NCBI GenBank assembly: GCA_007741555.1
Contig: CP036526.1
Coordinates: 496,001 to 560,000, forward strand
Direction: 5' to 3'
Source of the DNA: Stieleria marina
Lineage (GTDB): Bacteria > Planctomycetota > Planctomycetia > Pirellulales > Pirellulaceae
Length of the DNA: 64,000 bases
Below are positions 53,512 through 64,000 of this stretch, piece by piece (within the stretch, counting starts at the first letter, position 1; each line of letters starts with the position of its first letter). A program made the translations under genes and the position numbers. A model generated the notes under the pieces. The model was not told the origin of the DNA, searched no databases, and was given only the letters and a program-made list of their open reading frames with translations.

Positions 53512-55308
53512 ATGTCACTCATCTCGATCGACGAAGTCTCCATTGGATTTCGTGGACCCTCGCTTCTTAATTCTGTGTCCGCCAAGATCGAACGAGGACA
53601 GAAGATTGGACTTCTGGGTCGCAACGGCGCTGGCAAGACGACGTTGCTGCGAATGCTCTCGGGCAAGATCGTTCCCGATGGCGGCACGATTTCGATCGCG
53701 CCGCGAACGACGATCGCGCGACTGACTCAAGACGTCCCTCGCGATTTAACCGGAACCACCAAGTCGATCGTGATGGACGGGCAAGTGCATTCGGGCGACC
53801 CGTCAGAAGACTGGGAAATCGAACACGCCGTTGAATCAACGCTTTCGCGAATGGAGTTGGACGCAGACGCTCCCTTCGAATCGCTTTCCAGCGGGATGAA
53901 ACGTCGAGTGCTTTTGGCTCGCGCGATTGCGATGAGCCCCGATGTGTTGCTCCTGGACGAACCGACCAACCACTTGGATATCCCTGCGATTCTTTGGCTC
54001 GAAGATTTTCTGAGCCGATGGAAAAACACCCTGATCTTCATCACTCACGACAGGTCGTTCCTGCAAAAACTTTCCAACCGAATTTGGGAAATCGATCGCG
54101 GCAAAATTTTTGACTGGTCGTGCGACTACGAGACCTTTCTAAAACGCAAAGAGCAAGCGATCGCGGCGGAAGAAAAACAGAATGCACTGTTCGATAAAAA
54201 ACTGGCGGAAGAAGAAGTGTGGATCCGCCAAGGCATCAAGGCGCGGCGGACGCGTAACGAAGGCCGAGTGCGCGCGCTCAAGGCGATGCGAAACGAACGC
54301 ACCGAACGACGTACCAGCGAAGGCAAGGCCAAGCTGAACTTGCAAGATGCTTCCCGCAGTGGGGCGCTGGTTGCCGAAGTCAAGGATGTTTCATTTGCGT
54401 ATGACGATCGCGCGATCGTCACGGACTTCTCCACCACGCTGATGCGCGGTGACAAAGTTGGCATCATTGGTCGCAACGGTGCCGGCAAGACAACTCTGTT
54501 GAAGTTGCTGCTAGGTCAGTTGGAACCACAGCACGGCAACGTCCGACTGGGAACCAATTTGCAGGTTGCGTACTTCGATCAGCTTCGTGATACGCTGGAT
54601 CCCAACAAGACGGTGCAAGACAATGTCGGTGAAGGTGCCGATCGGTTGGAGATCGGTGGGAACACGAAGCACATTCTTGGGTACCTACAGGATTTTCTGT
54701 TCACTCCCGAACGCGCACGCACGGAAGTTCGATTTCTCTCGGGCGGAGAACGAAACCGAGCATTGCTGGCCAAGCTGATGACACAGCCGGCAAACGTTAT
54801 TGTGTTGGACGAACCGACGAATGATTTGGATGCCGAAACACTGGAAATGTTAGAAGAGCAATTGGCACAGTTCGCCGGAACGTTGCTGATGGTCAGCCAC
54901 GACCGAACATTTTTGAACAACGTCGTCACCAGCACCATTGTGTTCGAGGATGACGGCGTGAACGAATACGTCGGCGGCTACGACGATTGGCGCGCAGCGA
55001 TTGCCCGTCGAGCTGAAACCACGCTGCCAGCGGCAAAGTCCAAAGGTAAATCATCGTCCAAAGCAACCGTACCTGCGGCAAAGGCTCCCAAGAAGAAACT
55101 GTCGTTCAAGGAAAAATTTGAACTGGAACAACTGCCATCCCAAATTGAGGAGTTGGAATCTCAGATAGCCAAACTGCACGAGGAAATGGCTGACCCCGAC
55201 TACTTCCAGCAAGGTGGCGACAAAATTGCCGTCGACGCCGAAAAGCTAAAGCAAATCGAAAACACTCTGTCGCAAAAATTTGCCCGTTGGGAAGAACTGG
55301 AGGCTTGA
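53512..55308 (+). CDS. ABC-F family ATPase (Uup-like)
   Basis: A 598-residue cytoplasmic protein with two ATPase halves in one chain and no membrane segments. Walker A motifs are GRNGAGKTTLL in both halves. Signatures are LSSGMKRRVLLARA in the first and LSGGERNRALLAKL in the second. Walker B motifs are VLLLDEPTNHLD and VIVLDEPTNDLD. The linker between them is the charged ABC-F type, and a C-terminal coiled coil (FKEKFELEQLPSQIEELESQ) is present, as in Uup. These proteins act on ribosomes or nucleic acid. The ATG at 53512 is used; the upstream in-frame part overlaps the DUF1559 gene. Confidence 0.93.
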   Translation: MSLISIDEVSIGFRGPSLLNSVSAKIERGQKIGLLGRNGAGKTTLLRMLSGKIVPDGGTISIAPRTTIARLTQDVPRDLTGTTKSIVMDGQVHSGDPSEDWEIEHAVESTLSRMELDADAPFESLSSGMKRRVLLARAIAMSPDVLLLDEPTNHLDIPAILWLEDFLSRWKNTLIFITHDRSFLQKLSNRIWEIDRGKIFDWSCDYETFLKRKEQAIAAEEKQNALFDKKLAEEEVWIRQGIKARRTRNEGRVRALKAMRNERTERRTSEGKAKLNLQDASRSGALVAEVKDVSFAYDDRAIVTDFSTTLMRGDKVGIIGRNGAGKTTLLKLLLGQLEPQHGNVRLGTNLQVAYFDQLRDTLDPNKTVQDNVGEGADRLEIGGNTKHILGYLQDFLFTPERARTEVRFLSGGERNRALLAKLMTQPANVIVLDEPTNDLDAETLEMLEEQLAQFAGTLLMVSHDRTFLNNVVTSTIVFEDDGVNEYVGGYDDWRAAIARRAETTLPAAKSKGKSSSKATVPAAKAPKKKLSFKEKFELEQLPSQIEELESQIAKLHEEMADPDYFQQGGDKIAVDAEKLKQIENTLSQKFARWEELEA

Positions 55309-55423
55309 GAGCACTGCAATTGATGACGCCGTTCGCAGGGCAAGTTTCTTGTCGCCACTTCGCGGTATCAGTGTTGGCAATCACCCAGACGTTGCGAGTT
55401 GCGTCGCATTCTCCGAACCACCA

Positions 55424-58411
55424 CTAATGCATTTCAAATGCTGCTTCGTCGTTTTGAATTAGCAGCCAAACTGAGTCGGGCTTCAGGTTCGCGAACCTTT
55501 GCTTCGTTCCATCCGGCCAACGCACTTCCACTGCACAATCGCCTTCGTAGGTTTCTAAGCCTACGCGAAGGGTTTTCTCGTTACTGCACATGTATCCGCT
55601 GCCTGCCGTGACTTGCTGTGTCCAAGAATTCTCACCGGCGATGATTTCTAGCGTGGCACCGATGGCGTCTCGATCGCAATTGCGGCCGACCAAACTCATG
55701 CCGATCCAATGGTTTGTCGGCTCGCCTTGATTCACCAAAAGAGCCACCGGTTCGGTTTGATGAGTGACGGCAAAGTCCGTTTGACCATCGCGGTTGGCAT
55801 CGATCGTCCAGAGAGCGCGTCCAACGTGGGGCTTTTGTAGATAGTCACCGACCAATTTGGCCGGTCGAAATGTTTTGCCTTTGTCTGACGAAAAGATCTG
55901 CATTGGATGTTCGTACACGGATTTTTCATCGCCCCGTGAAAACATATCGACGTGACCGTTGGCCACGACTAATTCCAAGTCTCCATCGTTATCCAGGTCG
56001 GCTGCCTCGGAACCAAACCCCACCAGTTCCACGGTGGGATCGACCAACTGAAGCGACCCGGTCATGTCTCTCCATGATCCAGGTCCCTGCTGTTCGTGAT
56101 AGATGTTGTACTCTTTGAAAAAATTAGTGATGTAAAAATCAACGTCGCCGTCACGATCAAAGTCGCCTGTCGCGATTCCCATCGAACCTTGTGCCGACCC
56201 GCGGTCATCGCCACCCAGCCCACGAATCATCGCGGAATCAACCAGTTCGAATGACTTTTCTTTGTTGGGTTGATTCCAATAGTGATTGTTCGTCATGTCA
56301 TTGGCGATGATCACGTCCAATCCAGGGAGTTCGTCAAACGATCCAATCACCACTCCTAGTCCGCGTCCCAGCACATCGGGTACCGCGTTCCACTGCTCAG
56401 TGCGATCCGTCAGCCCGCCATCAACGTTGCCTTGCCAGAACACGTCGGCCAATGCTGGAAATGCCATCGGTGAGCAAGATCGAATGAATTCGTCGCCGCA
56501 GGTTTTCGTGATCGGGTCCAGGCCAGCGCAATACTGCGTAACGACACAGTCCGCGATGGCATCGCCGTCGATGTCGGCAATCGCCGCGCTGGTTGTCCAA
56601 GCGGTTTTGTCTTCGGTGGGCGAATTGGGGGCCCGAGAAAACGTGCCATCGCCATTGTTAATGAACAGTGAGTTCAGACCGTAGTTGAGTACTAGAAGAT
56701 CGGGGAACCCATCGGCGTTGATGTCGCCGACGGCCGCGCCTTGACCAAATCCTCTGTCGTCGGCTTGGGAAAGCTCGCCAACATCGGTGAACTGGCCCAG
56801 CAGATTGCGCATCAGTGCATTGGCATCGGAATTCATTCCCTTTGGCTTGCCACCGGCGGCGACCAAATAGAGGTCATCCCAACCATCCCTATCAAAATCG
56901 ACCGTGGCTCCACCGCAACCCAGCGTCTGGTAAAGCATGATGCCTGGCTTGTCCAAGTCATCGCTGGTACGTCCGTGAAAGGCGATGCCGCGTTGTTTGG
57001 CTTCGTCCTGAAATTCAAACTGATCCAAGTCTGTGTCCTCAGTCCCGTCCCGCGGCATCGCCGCAATGGCGTCTGACGCCGCAGAGTCACTGAGGATATT
57101 GGCCCCCGGTGAATCGTTGTCAAACGCGGGCACACTGAGCGCTGTTAAGTCCAACGCAAATTCCGGCGCCTGCTGGGTCGATTGCCACGGAGTGTCGGAT
57201 CGCAGTTTTGCAACGATCGATTTTCGTGTTGCTTCAACGTCGACGCTGTCGTCTTCGGGTAGCGTTAGTGCGACCGACGCCCACGCTTCGGCTTCCCAGC
57301 GTCGCCCCAATTCATCAAGCGTCTTCGCGATTTCATTCGCCACCTGTCGCGAAATGCTTCCGGATCGTTCGAATCGCTTTTTTTGTTGATTGAATCGGCT
57401 GAGCAACTTCACTCGCTGGTCGATCGCCGCAATCGTGTTTTCAGAAGCACCGACATTCGAAATATCACGTAGAGCGGTGCCCAGCTTTTGCCACGACTCC
57501 GTAAGATCCGGGTCAATCCGAGTGGCTTCCCAATAGGCTCGGGCCATACTGCGTTTCTGCTTTTTGAAACGTGCCCAGTCGCCGATCGCCAACCAATAAT
57601 CGGGGTAGTCCTGAATCGCCTCGGGCTGGCTCTTGGCCCATTGCTGGAGCTTGTCGAATTGGTCGGAAACGGCCAGCGATCGAGCCAGTAGTGCCTGGGC
57701 AGGCAGGAAATTCGGATGCGCTTTGGCGATCTCCTGGAGGGTGTCAATCGCGGCGTCGTACTTGTCCTCGTCGAAATCTCTGCGTGCAGAACCAAGCAGC
57801 GGGCGTTTGTCGTCGGGATTGCGACTGGTCATTTCGTTTAGCGGATCAGTGTCCATCGTCCGCTGCTGCGTGTTGCTGATCGACGACAACAAATCAACGT
57901 CAAAACGCCTTTGGCGAATCAAACGCTTGCCATGCCGAAGCGCCGCCAGTCGATTGTCCGTGCCAGCGTGAAAGTCATACAACAACCGTCGCGACTGATA
58001 CTGGTCGGGTTGCGCCTGGACAACTTCCTCCAGAAAGCTGATTGATTCATAAAATTCGCCCACTTCAATCATCGCAATCACTGCTTGATGGACTCTCGCC
58101 GGATCCGAAAAATTCTGGACGCGGCAAGCCTTGGACAGTAACTCTGCAGCACGCTGTGGCTGCTTGTTTTGGTGAACAACTTGAGCCGCGTTTGTTAACA
58201 CCAAAGCACTGTCGGGCTGATCAGCCACGGCAGCGTCGACGAATGTCATCGCTTTGGCCCAATCGCCCATTGCGATTGCATTGTTCATCTGTCGAACGGG
58301 ACGCTGCGGCGTCGTGCGAGTCGTCGACGTTTTGTTGCATCCAACCAGCATGATAGCGATCGTCAAAACTACGATCGCGGAGGTTGGACGGGGCAGTTGA
58401 AATAGTTGCAT
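55424..58411 (-). CDS. TPR/FG-GAP/ASPIC-UnbV lipoprotein
   Basis: A 995-residue probable lipoprotein. The start at ATG 58411 gives a clean signal ending LVGC, with Cys25 as the acylated residue. The in-frame 119 residues upstream are discarded because they lack this. Tetratricopeptide-like helices cover about 50-440. FG-GAP/VCBS calcium-type propeller repeats follow at about 510-880 (DFDRDGDVDFYITN, DLDNDGDLELVVANG). The C-terminal ASPIC/UnbV domain ends TLRVGLETYEGDCAVEVRWP. Such proteins are exported and may bind calcium and other proteins; the function is unknown. A long intergenic region separates it from the divergent haem-protein gene. Confidence 0.86.
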   Translation of the reverse strand: MQLFQLPRPTSAIVVLTIAIMLVGCNKTSTTRTTPQRPVRQMNNAIAMGDWAKAMTFVDAAVADQPDSALVLTNAAQVVHQNKQPQRAAELLSKACRVQNFSDPARVHQAVIAMIEVGEFYESISFLEEVVQAQPDQYQSRRLLYDFHAGTDNRLAALRHGKRLIRQRRFDVDLLSSISNTQQRTMDTDPLNEMTSRNPDDKRPLLGSARRDFDEDKYDAAIDTLQEIAKAHPNFLPAQALLARSLAVSDQFDKLQQWAKSQPEAIQDYPDYWLAIGDWARFKKQKRSMARAYWEATRIDPDLTESWQKLGTALRDISNVGASENTIAAIDQRVKLLSRFNQQKKRFERSGSISRQVANEIAKTLDELGRRWEAEAWASVALTLPEDDSVDVEATRKSIVAKLRSDTPWQSTQQAPEFALDLTALSVPAFDNDSPGANILSDSAASDAIAAMPRDGTEDTDLDQFEFQDEAKQRGIAFHGRTSDDLDKPGIMLYQTLGCGGATVDFDRDGWDDLYLVAAGGKPKGMNSDANALMRNLLGQFTDVGELSQADDRGFGQGAAVGDINADGFPDLLVLNYGLNSLFINNGDGTFSRAPNSPTEDKTAWTTSAAIADIDGDAIADCVVTQYCAGLDPITKTCGDEFIRSCSPMAFPALADVFWQGNVDGGLTDRTEQWNAVPDVLGRGLGVVIGSFDELPGLDVIIANDMTNNHYWNQPNKEKSFELVDSAMIRGLGGDDRGSAQGSMGIATGDFDRDGDVDFYITNFFKEYNIYHEQQGPGSWRDMTGSLQLVDPTVELVGFGSEAADLDNDGDLELVVANGHVDMFSRGDEKSVYEHPMQIFSSDKGKTFRPAKLVGDYLQKPHVGRALWTIDANRDGQTDFAVTHQTEPVALLVNQGEPTNHWIGMSLVGRNCDRDAIGATLEIIAGENSWTQQVTAGSGYMCSNEKTLRVGLETYEGDCAVEVRWPDGTKQRFANLKPDSVWLLIQNDEAAFEMH

Positions 58412-58930
58412 TTTTTGTAATCGACGAAGGCTGAATGGCTTTCTGCAGGATACACGAATCCCAACTGTGAAGCATGTCAACCAATCTGACGCGACCCGCA
58501 TGTCTGTTTGCGTAAACGGACCGTCTGTGTCCGCTGTCTTTTGAGGTTTCGCTGGATTCTTCGCATCAACCCGTTCGACGCCGTGGCGAAAGAACGGATC
58601 CGAGATCCGAGATTCTGCCGAAGCGATTTCAATGACGATCGTCTCGCTCGTGCACTCCCCGATTCGCAAGTAGTATGGGCAAGTAGTGTTCGCAAACAAT
58701 GTTTGCCCGGCGCGGGAGGACGGTCTGCCGCGTGTTTGCAAAGTGCGGGCCATCAGCGGAAAACGCATCTTCTGGACGAACTTCGCTACTTTTCGGTGGT
58801 TCCGGCTGATTTTCGCAACAGTTTTCCGTTTGGATTTTGCTCTCTGCTAGAATAGAGCTCCCGCCTCATTTGCCTTCATCACGTTCGGTCTGACCTACAG
58901 ATCGATTTCTTTCTAAGCAATTGTTTTTTG
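58412..58930. other. Long divergent intergenic region
   Basis: These 519 bases separate divergent genes. I see no RNA gene or repeat. Open frames crossing it on both strands have no signal peptide or known domain and are judged non-coding. A possible promoter is marked near its right end. Confidence 0.5.
58845..58853 (+). promoter_or_regulatory. Possible extended -10 promoter element
   Basis: TGCTAGAAT fits an extended -10 (TGnTAnAAT-like) about 78 bases upstream of the haem-protein ATG. No convincing -35 hexamer stands at 17 bases, so this is weak. Confidence 0.3.
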
Positions 58931-61900
58931 ATGGTCCTCTCTTTGATCGGCAACCGGATTTTAGAAACGCGGTCACGGTCCAAGCTTTTGCTGACGGTCG
59001 CGACTTGGATGGCTGGGATTTGTTTGCACAGCGTCAGCGCGACCGCCGAAGCACCCGTTGATTTCAATCGCGACATCCGATCGTTGCTGTCCAACAATTG
59101 CTTGATGTGTCACGGTCCCGATGAAGAAGAGCGCGCTGCGGGGCTTCGGCTGGATACTCAGGAGGGATCTCGCGAGGACCTCGGTGGGTACGCCGCTGTC
59201 GTACCGGGCGATCCCGACGAAAGTGAATTGCTTTTGCGGATCATCAGTGATGACGAAGACGTCCAGATGCCACCGCAGGGCAAAGGTCGTCCGTTGACGG
59301 ATGATGAAGTTAATTTGGTGCGTCGGTGGATTCAGCAGGGCGGCGACTACGCTAAGCACTGGGCTTATCAAAAACCCGTGCGTCCCGCATTGCCTTGCGT
59401 CAAACAAAACGACTGGCCTCGCAATGCGATTGACTACTTTGTTTTGGCGAAACTTGAATCCACCGGGCAGCAACCGTCGCCAGAGGCGGGGCGGTTAGCG
59501 ATTGCGCGGCGTGTTGCGTTGGATCTGACCGGATTGCCGCCGACTTGGAAACAGGCACAGGCGTTTGCGACTGACCGGAGCGAAACTGCCTATGAATCCT
59601 ATGTCGACCAGTTGTTGGCACAACAATCTTTCGGCGAACGTTGGGGCCGCGTCTGGTTGGACTTGGCTCGCTACGCCGATTCGGCAGGCTATGCGGACGA
59701 TCCACCGCGAACCATCTGGGCTTTTCGCGATTACGTCATTCGCTCGCTCAATGAAAACAAACCCTTCGATCAATTTACAATCGAACAAATCGCTGGCGAC
59801 TTGCTGGATGATCCCACCGAACAACAGCTTGTTGCGACTGCGTTTCATCGCAACACACTGACCAACAACGAAGGCGGAACCAACGACGAAGAGTTTCGCA
59901 ACGCCGCCGTCGCGGATCGTGTCAACACAACCATGGCCGTTTGGATGGGGACCACGATGGCGTGTGCACAGTGCCACACTCATAAATATGACCCGATTAC
60001 TCACGAAGACTACTTTCGTTTTTTTGCCTTCTTCAATCAATCGCAAGATGCTGACATCAAGAATGAACGGCCCACGGTCGACCTCTGGTCAGACGATCAA
60101 AAGAAACGCAAGCAAGAGCTTCGCGACGACATCAAATCCATCACGGCCAGGCTGAATCGACCGTCGGGTCTAGTCGACGCAGATCGTGCCAGGTGGCTTG
60201 CCGAGGTTCAGACAAGGCCCGTCTGGACGACTGCAACACCGCAGTCGGTCGAGTCCAAACATCGCAAGCTTGTGATTGACGAGGATGGTCAAATTTCAAC
60301 CTCTGGCGAACGTCCGACGACGGATACCTTTCAGGTCGAAATCAAAACATCCGGCGAACCGCTTTCGGCAATTCAGATTGCCGTTCCACCGGCACAAAAG
60401 GAAAGCTTTGTTATCACCCACGTCCAGGCAAGTTGGTCGCCGCTGAATGAAGAAAACGAAAAGGTGTCGGCAAGATTTGTTCGAGTCGAACTTCCTGGTA
60501 AGAACAAGTTCTTGCACTTGGCCGAAATTCAAGCCTTCAGCAATGGCCGAAATGTCGCTGTCGATGGAGACGCCATTCAGAGTTCGACCGCATTTGGTGG
60601 CCAGGCCGATCGGGTAAACGATGGGACGACTGATGGCGATTTCAAAAAAAGCTCGGTGACTCATACCGAATCGCAAACCACGCCGTGGGTCGAAGTTGAC
60701 CTGAAAGAAACGCATCCGCTCCAACGGATCGTCGTATTCAATCGTACCGATGGCGGCGTCGCGATTAGGAACCGGTTGAACGGCTATCACATCAAATTAC
60801 TTGATGAATCTCGCAAGATTGTTTGGGAGCAATCACCCGATCAAGTGCCAGATCCGAGCGTGGCTTTTTCGCTGACGGGACCCCGAGATGTGCCAATGTC
60901 GGCTGCGTTTGCTGATTTTTCGCAGAAAGGTTTTCCGGCCGCTGCGGCGATCGACGACAAAATGTCGCCGAAAAGTGGCTGGGCCGTTTCACCGCGAACG
61001 GGACAGGTCCATGAATTGACGTTGGTGACGGCCAAGCCGATTGACTTTGGTGATGGTCTGCTGACGATCGACATCGAGCAAGAATCGGAGCATCAACGAC
61101 ATGTGCTCAATCATTTCTCCATTCGCACGACCGCCAGCAAAGGGATAGCGACTTGGGCGCAGATGCCAAAACGCATCGGTGACTTGATTGCCAGCGATCC
61201 GGAAAACTGGACGAATCGACAACGTTCGATGGTGTCTGATTATCACCGCAGCGTATCGCCAATATTGGCTGGTGAACGAGCGAAGTTGAAACGAATCGAA
61301 CAAGATCTGGCAGCATTGAAACCGTACACCACGATTCCTGTGATGAAGGATCTAGCCGACGAGAGTCGCCGCGTTACCAAGATCCAGATTCGTGGCAACT
61401 ACCTCAGCACGGGAGACGAAGTCACTGAAGGAACGCCCGCGGCGTTTCATCCATTACGTCACGACGCCGCGTCTGGCCGTGTCGATCCCAACCGATTGGC
61501 ACTGGCAAATTGGTTGGTCGATGATGACAACGCACTCACGGCGCGTGTGATCGCGAATCGACATTGGGAACAGCTTTTCGGAACCGGTATCGTTGCAACC
61601 AGCGAAGACTTTGGGTCTCAAGGCGAATTGCCGTCGCATCCGGAGTTGCTGGACTGGTTGGCCGTCAATCTTCGCGACAACGACTGGGACATCAAACGAT
61701 TCATCAAGTTGATCGTGACGTCGGCGACGTATCGCCAAAGCAGCGTGACGAATCAAGCTGCGATCACCGCGGATCCGTTCAACCGATTGTTTTCGCGAGG
61801 TCCTCGGTTTCGGATTTCTGCAGAGATGGTTCGCGATCAAGCGTTGTTCGTCAGCGGTTTGCTAAGTGACAAGAAGTACGGCCCGCCCGTCAATCCGCCG

Positions 61901-62428
61901 CAACCTGAACTGGGATTGAAGGCGGCTTTTGGCGGCGCGACCGATTGGAAAACTAGCAGGGGTGACGACAAGTATCGGCGCGGCATCTACACCACTTGGC
62001 GACGCAGTAGTCCCTATCCATCGATGGCTCAGTTCGACGCGCCCAATCGCGAAGTCTGTACCGTTCGACGCATTCGCACCAATACTCCACTTCAAGCGCT
62101 GGTGACGCTGAACGATCCGGTTTACATCGAAGCCGCCCAGGCACTGGCTCGACGCATGATCGCGGCAAGTGACGTGCCGGCCCAACGGATACAGCACGGC
62201 ATCAGGCGCAGTTTGATTCGCGATGCGACGGATGCGGAAATCACGCGACTCGCTCAGCTTGCCGACGAATCGAAAAAGCACTTTCAAAAACACGAATCCA
62301 AGGCTTTGCCAATGGCGACCGAGCCTTTGGGTGAACTACCTGACGACGCCAACGTTGCCGACTTTGCCGCGTGGACAGTCGTGGCAAATGTGATTTTGAA
62401 TCTCGACGAAATTTTCATGAAACGGTAA
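58931..62428 (+). CDS. Exported haem protein with DUF1549, F5/8C and DUF1553 domains
   Basis: A 1165-residue exported planctomycete protein. A signal peptide at 1-40 is followed by the PSC1-type haem motif CLMCH (57-61), then DUF1549 at about 155-370 with a second CAQCH motif (345-349) and [13 protein letters not shown] charged linker leads to an F5/8 type C (discoidin) sugar-binding domain at about 515-640 ([33 protein letters not shown]). DUF1553 occupies about 835-1090. The ATG at 58931 is chosen over a TTG three bases earlier. The DUF1501 gene follows after three bases. The pair is the second haem protein/Tat partner module in this window. Confidence 0.9.
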   Translation: MVLSLIGNRILETRSRSKLLLTVATWMAGICLHSVSATAEAPVDFNRDIRSLLSNNCLMCHGPDEEERAAGLRLDTQEGSREDLGGYAAVVPGDPDESELLLRIISDDEDVQMPPQGKGRPLTDDEVNLVRRWIQQGGDYAKHWAYQKPVRPALPCVKQNDWPRNAIDYFVLAKLESTGQQPSPEAGRLAIARRVALDLTGLPPTWKQAQAFATDRSETAYESYVDQLLAQQSFGERWGRVWLDLARYADSAGYADDPPRTIWAFRDYVIRSLNENKPFDQFTIEQIAGDLLDDPTEQQLVATAFHRNTLTNNEGGTNDEEFRNAAVADRVNTTMAVWMGTTMACAQCHTHKYDPITHEDYFRFFAFFNQSQDADIKNERPTVDLWSDDQKKRKQELRDDIKSITARLNRPSGLVDADRARWLAEVQTRPVWTTATPQSVESKHRKLVIDEDGQISTSGERPTTDTFQVEIKTSGEPLSAIQIAVPPAQKESFVITHVQASWSPLNEENEKVSARFVRVELPGKNKFLHLAEIQAFSNGRNVAVDGDAIQSSTAFGGQADRVNDGTTDGDFKKSSVTHTESQTTPWVEVDLKETHPLQRIVVFNRTDGGVAIRNRLNGYHIKLLDESRKIVWEQSPDQVPDPSVAFSLTGPRDVPMSAAFADFSQKGFPAAAAIDDKMSPKSGWAVSPRTGQVHELTLVTAKPIDFGDGLLTIDIEQESEHQRHVLNHFSIRTTASKGIATWAQMPKRIGDLIASDPENWTNRQRSMVSDYHRSVSPILAGERAKLKRIEQDLAALKPYTTIPVMKDLADESRRVTKIQIRGNYLSTGDEVTEGTPAAFHPLRHDAASGRVDPNRLALANWLVDDDNALTARVIANRHWEQLFGTGIVATSEDFGSQGELPSHPELLDWLAVNLRDNDWDIKRFIKLIVTSATYRQSSVTNQAAITADPFNRLFSRGPRFRISAEMVRDQALFVSGLLSDKKYGPPVNPPQPELGLKAAFGGATDWKTSRGDDKYRRGIYTTWRRSSPYPSMAQFDAPNREVCTVRRIRTNTPLQALVTLNDPVYIEAAQALARRMIAASDVPAQRIQHGIRRSLIRDATDAEITRLAQLADESKKHFQKHESKALPMATEPLGELPDDANVADFAAWTVVANVILNLDEIFMKR

Positions 62429-62431
62429 CCG

Positions 62432-63880
62432 ATGGACCCTCGACTACAACGACTGCAGCTACAAACACGTCGGCATTTCTTTCGCCATTCTACCGCGGGG
62501 CTGGGCAGCATTGCTCTGAGTTCTCTGATGGCGGGCGAGGCATCTGCGGCGCGCGATGCTGGCGATCCGCTATCGGCTCAGAAGCCGCATCATGCTGCCA
62601 AAGCCAAGCGTGTGATCTATCTGCACATGACCGGTTCGCCGCCGAATTTGGACCTGTTTGACTACAAGCCAGAGTTGGTTGGCCGTGACGATCAGAACTG
62701 TCCTGATGAATTTTTGAAGGGACGCGAGTTTGCTTTTACGTCGGGTGTACCCAAATTGTTGGGCTCGCCGCGCAAGTGGGATCGCTATGGCAAAGCCGGC
62801 ATGTGGATGTCCGACGCGATTCCGAATTTTCATGGGGTTGCCGATGACATGTGCATGGTTCATTCGATGCACACGGACCAGTTCAATCACGCGCCGGCCG
62901 AGCTGTTGGTCTACACCGGTTCGCCCCGCAGCGGTCGGCCTTCGATGGGATCCTGGGTGACCTATGGACTGGGAAGCGAAAACGAAAATCTGCCGGGCTT
63001 TGTTGTTTTGATCTCCAGTGGTGTGCAGCCAAACGGAGGCAAGAATTCGTTTGGTAGCGGGTTTCTGCCGTCGGTCTATCAAGGCGTGCAGTGCCGATCC
63101 AAGGGCGATCCGGTTTTGTATTCGTCGAACCCGCCAGGAATGAATCGCGAAATGCGACGGATGACATTGGATGCACTCAGTGATCTGAATCACCTACAGG
63201 CAGCCGAAATGGGGCACCCCGAAACGCTCACTCGGATTTCGCAGTACGAACTCGCCTTTCGAATGCAGACGGCAGTCCCCGACGTCATGGACATCTCGCA
63301 AGAGTCTCAGAAAACGCTCGACGATTACGGGGCGACACCGGGAGGATCGTCCTTGGCAAACAACTGCCTGCTTGCGCGGCGTTTGGTCGAATCAGGCGTG
63401 CGGTTTGTGCAGCTCTTTGACTGGGGTTGGGATTTTCACGGCACCAACAAGGGAAATGGAATCACGGACGGACTGACCCAAAAATGCCGGACCATGGATC
63501 AACCGATTGCAGCGTTGATCAAGGACTTGAAACAACGCGGTCTCTACGAAGACACGCTGATCGTCTGGGGCGGCGAATTTGGACGCACGCCATTTCGCGA
63601 AGGCCGTACTGCAAAGAGCAAAATTCTGGGCCGCGACCATTTTCCCGATGCCTTTACGATGTGGATGGCTGGCGGCGGAACGAAGAGTGGATTTGAGTAT
63701 GGGGCCTCCGATGAACTCGGTTTCAGCGTGGCTGAAAAACCAGTTCACGTGCACGATCTACAAGCGACTATCTTGCACTTGCTGGGGTTCGACCACGAAA
63801 AGCTGACCTACCGTTTCCAAGGTCGTGACTACCGGCTGACCGATGTCCATGGCAAAATCATTCACGATCTGATCGCCTGA
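62432..63880 (+). CDS. DUF1501 family Tat-exported protein
   Basis: A 482-residue protein of the DUF1501 family, related in fold to alkaline phosphatases and sulfatases. An N-terminal TRRHFFRHSTAGLGSIALSS is a twin-arginine-like signal. Characteristic tracts are VIYLHMTGSPPNLDLFDYKP, VHSMHTDQFNHAPAE, VQLFDWGWDFHG, IVWGGEFGRTPF and GRDHFPDAFTMWMAGGG. No formylglycine motif is present. It starts three bases after the DUF1549/DUF1553 gene and must be co-transcribed. It was probably recruited as a periplasmic partner, with its reaction still undefined. The ATG at 62432 is immediate and leaves little doubt. Confidence 0.92.
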   Translation: MDPRLQRLQLQTRRHFFRHSTAGLGSIALSSLMAGEASAARDAGDPLSAQKPHHAAKAKRVIYLHMTGSPPNLDLFDYKPELVGRDDQNCPDEFLKGREFAFTSGVPKLLGSPRKWDRYGKAGMWMSDAIPNFHGVADDMCMVHSMHTDQFNHAPAELLVYTGSPRSGRPSMGSWVTYGLGSENENLPGFVVLISSGVQPNGGKNSFGSGFLPSVYQGVQCRSKGDPVLYSSNPPGMNREMRRMTLDALSDLNHLQAAEMGHPETLTRISQYELAFRMQTAVPDVMDISQESQKTLDDYGATPGGSSLANNCLLARRLVESGVRFVQLFDWGWDFHGTNKGNGITDGLTQKCRTMDQPIAALIKDLKQRGLYEDTLIVWGGEFGRTPFREGRTAKSKILGRDHFPDAFTMWMAGGGTKSGFEYGASDELGFSVAEKPVHVHDLQATILHLLGFDHEKLTYRFQGRDYRLTDVHGKIIHDLIA

Positions 63881-64000
63881 GTGCTTTGGGCCCACGGGAA
63901 TCGATGCAGAAACAAAGAGTCTAAAATCAAAAGTGGCAAAAAGGGAAACGCCGAATCAAGCTAGCTGAATCAAAAGCGTAAGGTGGCAGGGAATGATTGC

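Noticed and set aside
58412-58768. N-terminal extension of the ASPIC lipoprotein frame
   Set aside because: The lipobox requires the start at 58411, and the extension has no domain character.
1-64000. tRNA, rRNA, CRISPR, insertion sequence or phage genes
   Set aside because: No cloverleaf-type sequences, regular spacer arrays, transposase or integrase motifs were noticed on reading. A tRNAscan or covariance-model run would be needed to exclude small RNAs.

Overview
The window reads as chromosomal DNA of a planctomycete, most like the Pirellulaceae (Rhodopirellula/Rubripirellula type). The case rests on families that are expanded in that group: haem proteins built from DUF1587/1592/1588 or DUF1549/DUF1553 with DUF1552 or DUF1501 partners, exported sulfatases, a DUF1559 pseudopilin, Tat-exported Gfo/Idh/MocA proteins, leucine-rich-repeat proteins, an ASPIC/UnbV lipoprotein and PQQ-propeller/LamG chimeras. 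No tRNA, rRNA, CRISPR array, insertion sequence or prophage was seen. Gene content is chromosomal and mostly intact; the one gene cut by the window is at the left edge.

Layout. 1-2.9 kb: a truncated exported protein diverges from a sulfatase whose stop overlaps an unusual E1-like (ThiF/MoeB/HesA) gene, which in turn overlaps a ubiquitin-like sulfur-carrier gene. 3.1-7.9 kb: a LamG-LamG-cytochrome-DUF1592 protein with its DUF1552 partner. 7.9-15.4 kb: an SGNH/TPR protein, an orphan secretin-type domain, a zinc alcohol dehydrogenase, a small membrane protein, an LRR protein and an exported unknown. 15.6-18.6 kb: pntAB. 18.7-26.8 kb: a leftward run of five genes, from a giant PQQ/LamG protein through an exported unknown to a double-domain ModA, ModB and a short ModC. 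27-28.2 kb: a DUF1015 protein. 28.3-32.5 kb: a leftward group of a myo-inositol oxygenase, a Gfo/Idh/MocA protein, a GDPD-like phosphodiesterase and an exported esterase. 32.5-34.9 kb: a LamG protein and a second Gfo/Idh/MocA protein.

35-38.8 kb: a membrane LRR protein, then feoAB behind a Fur-like palindrome. 38.9-43.5 kb: a second sulfatase, an exported CxxC protein ending at a strong terminator, and a divergent propeller/di-haem peroxidase-like protein with a perfect 18-bp palindrome between them. 43.3-46.8 kb: a small conserved-looking protein, ruvC, cysS and a DUF547 protein. 46.9-52.4 kb: a third Gfo/Idh/MocA protein, an LRR lipoprotein, ispF, a lone ABC ATPase and a membrane protein. 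52.5-58.4 kb: a DUF1559 pseudopilin, an ABC-F ATPase and a TPR/FG-GAP/ASPIC lipoprotein. 58.9-63.9 kb: a DUF1549/F5-8C/DUF1553 haem protein with its DUF1501 partner.

Taken together, the window combines housekeeping genes (pntAB, feoAB, ruvC, cysS, ispF) with a large exported toolkit. That toolkit probably serves breakdown of sulfated or complex polysaccharides and periplasmic redox work. The parts most worth following up are the sulfatase/E1/ubiquitin-like operon, the PQQ-unknown-double ModA operon and the MIOX group.
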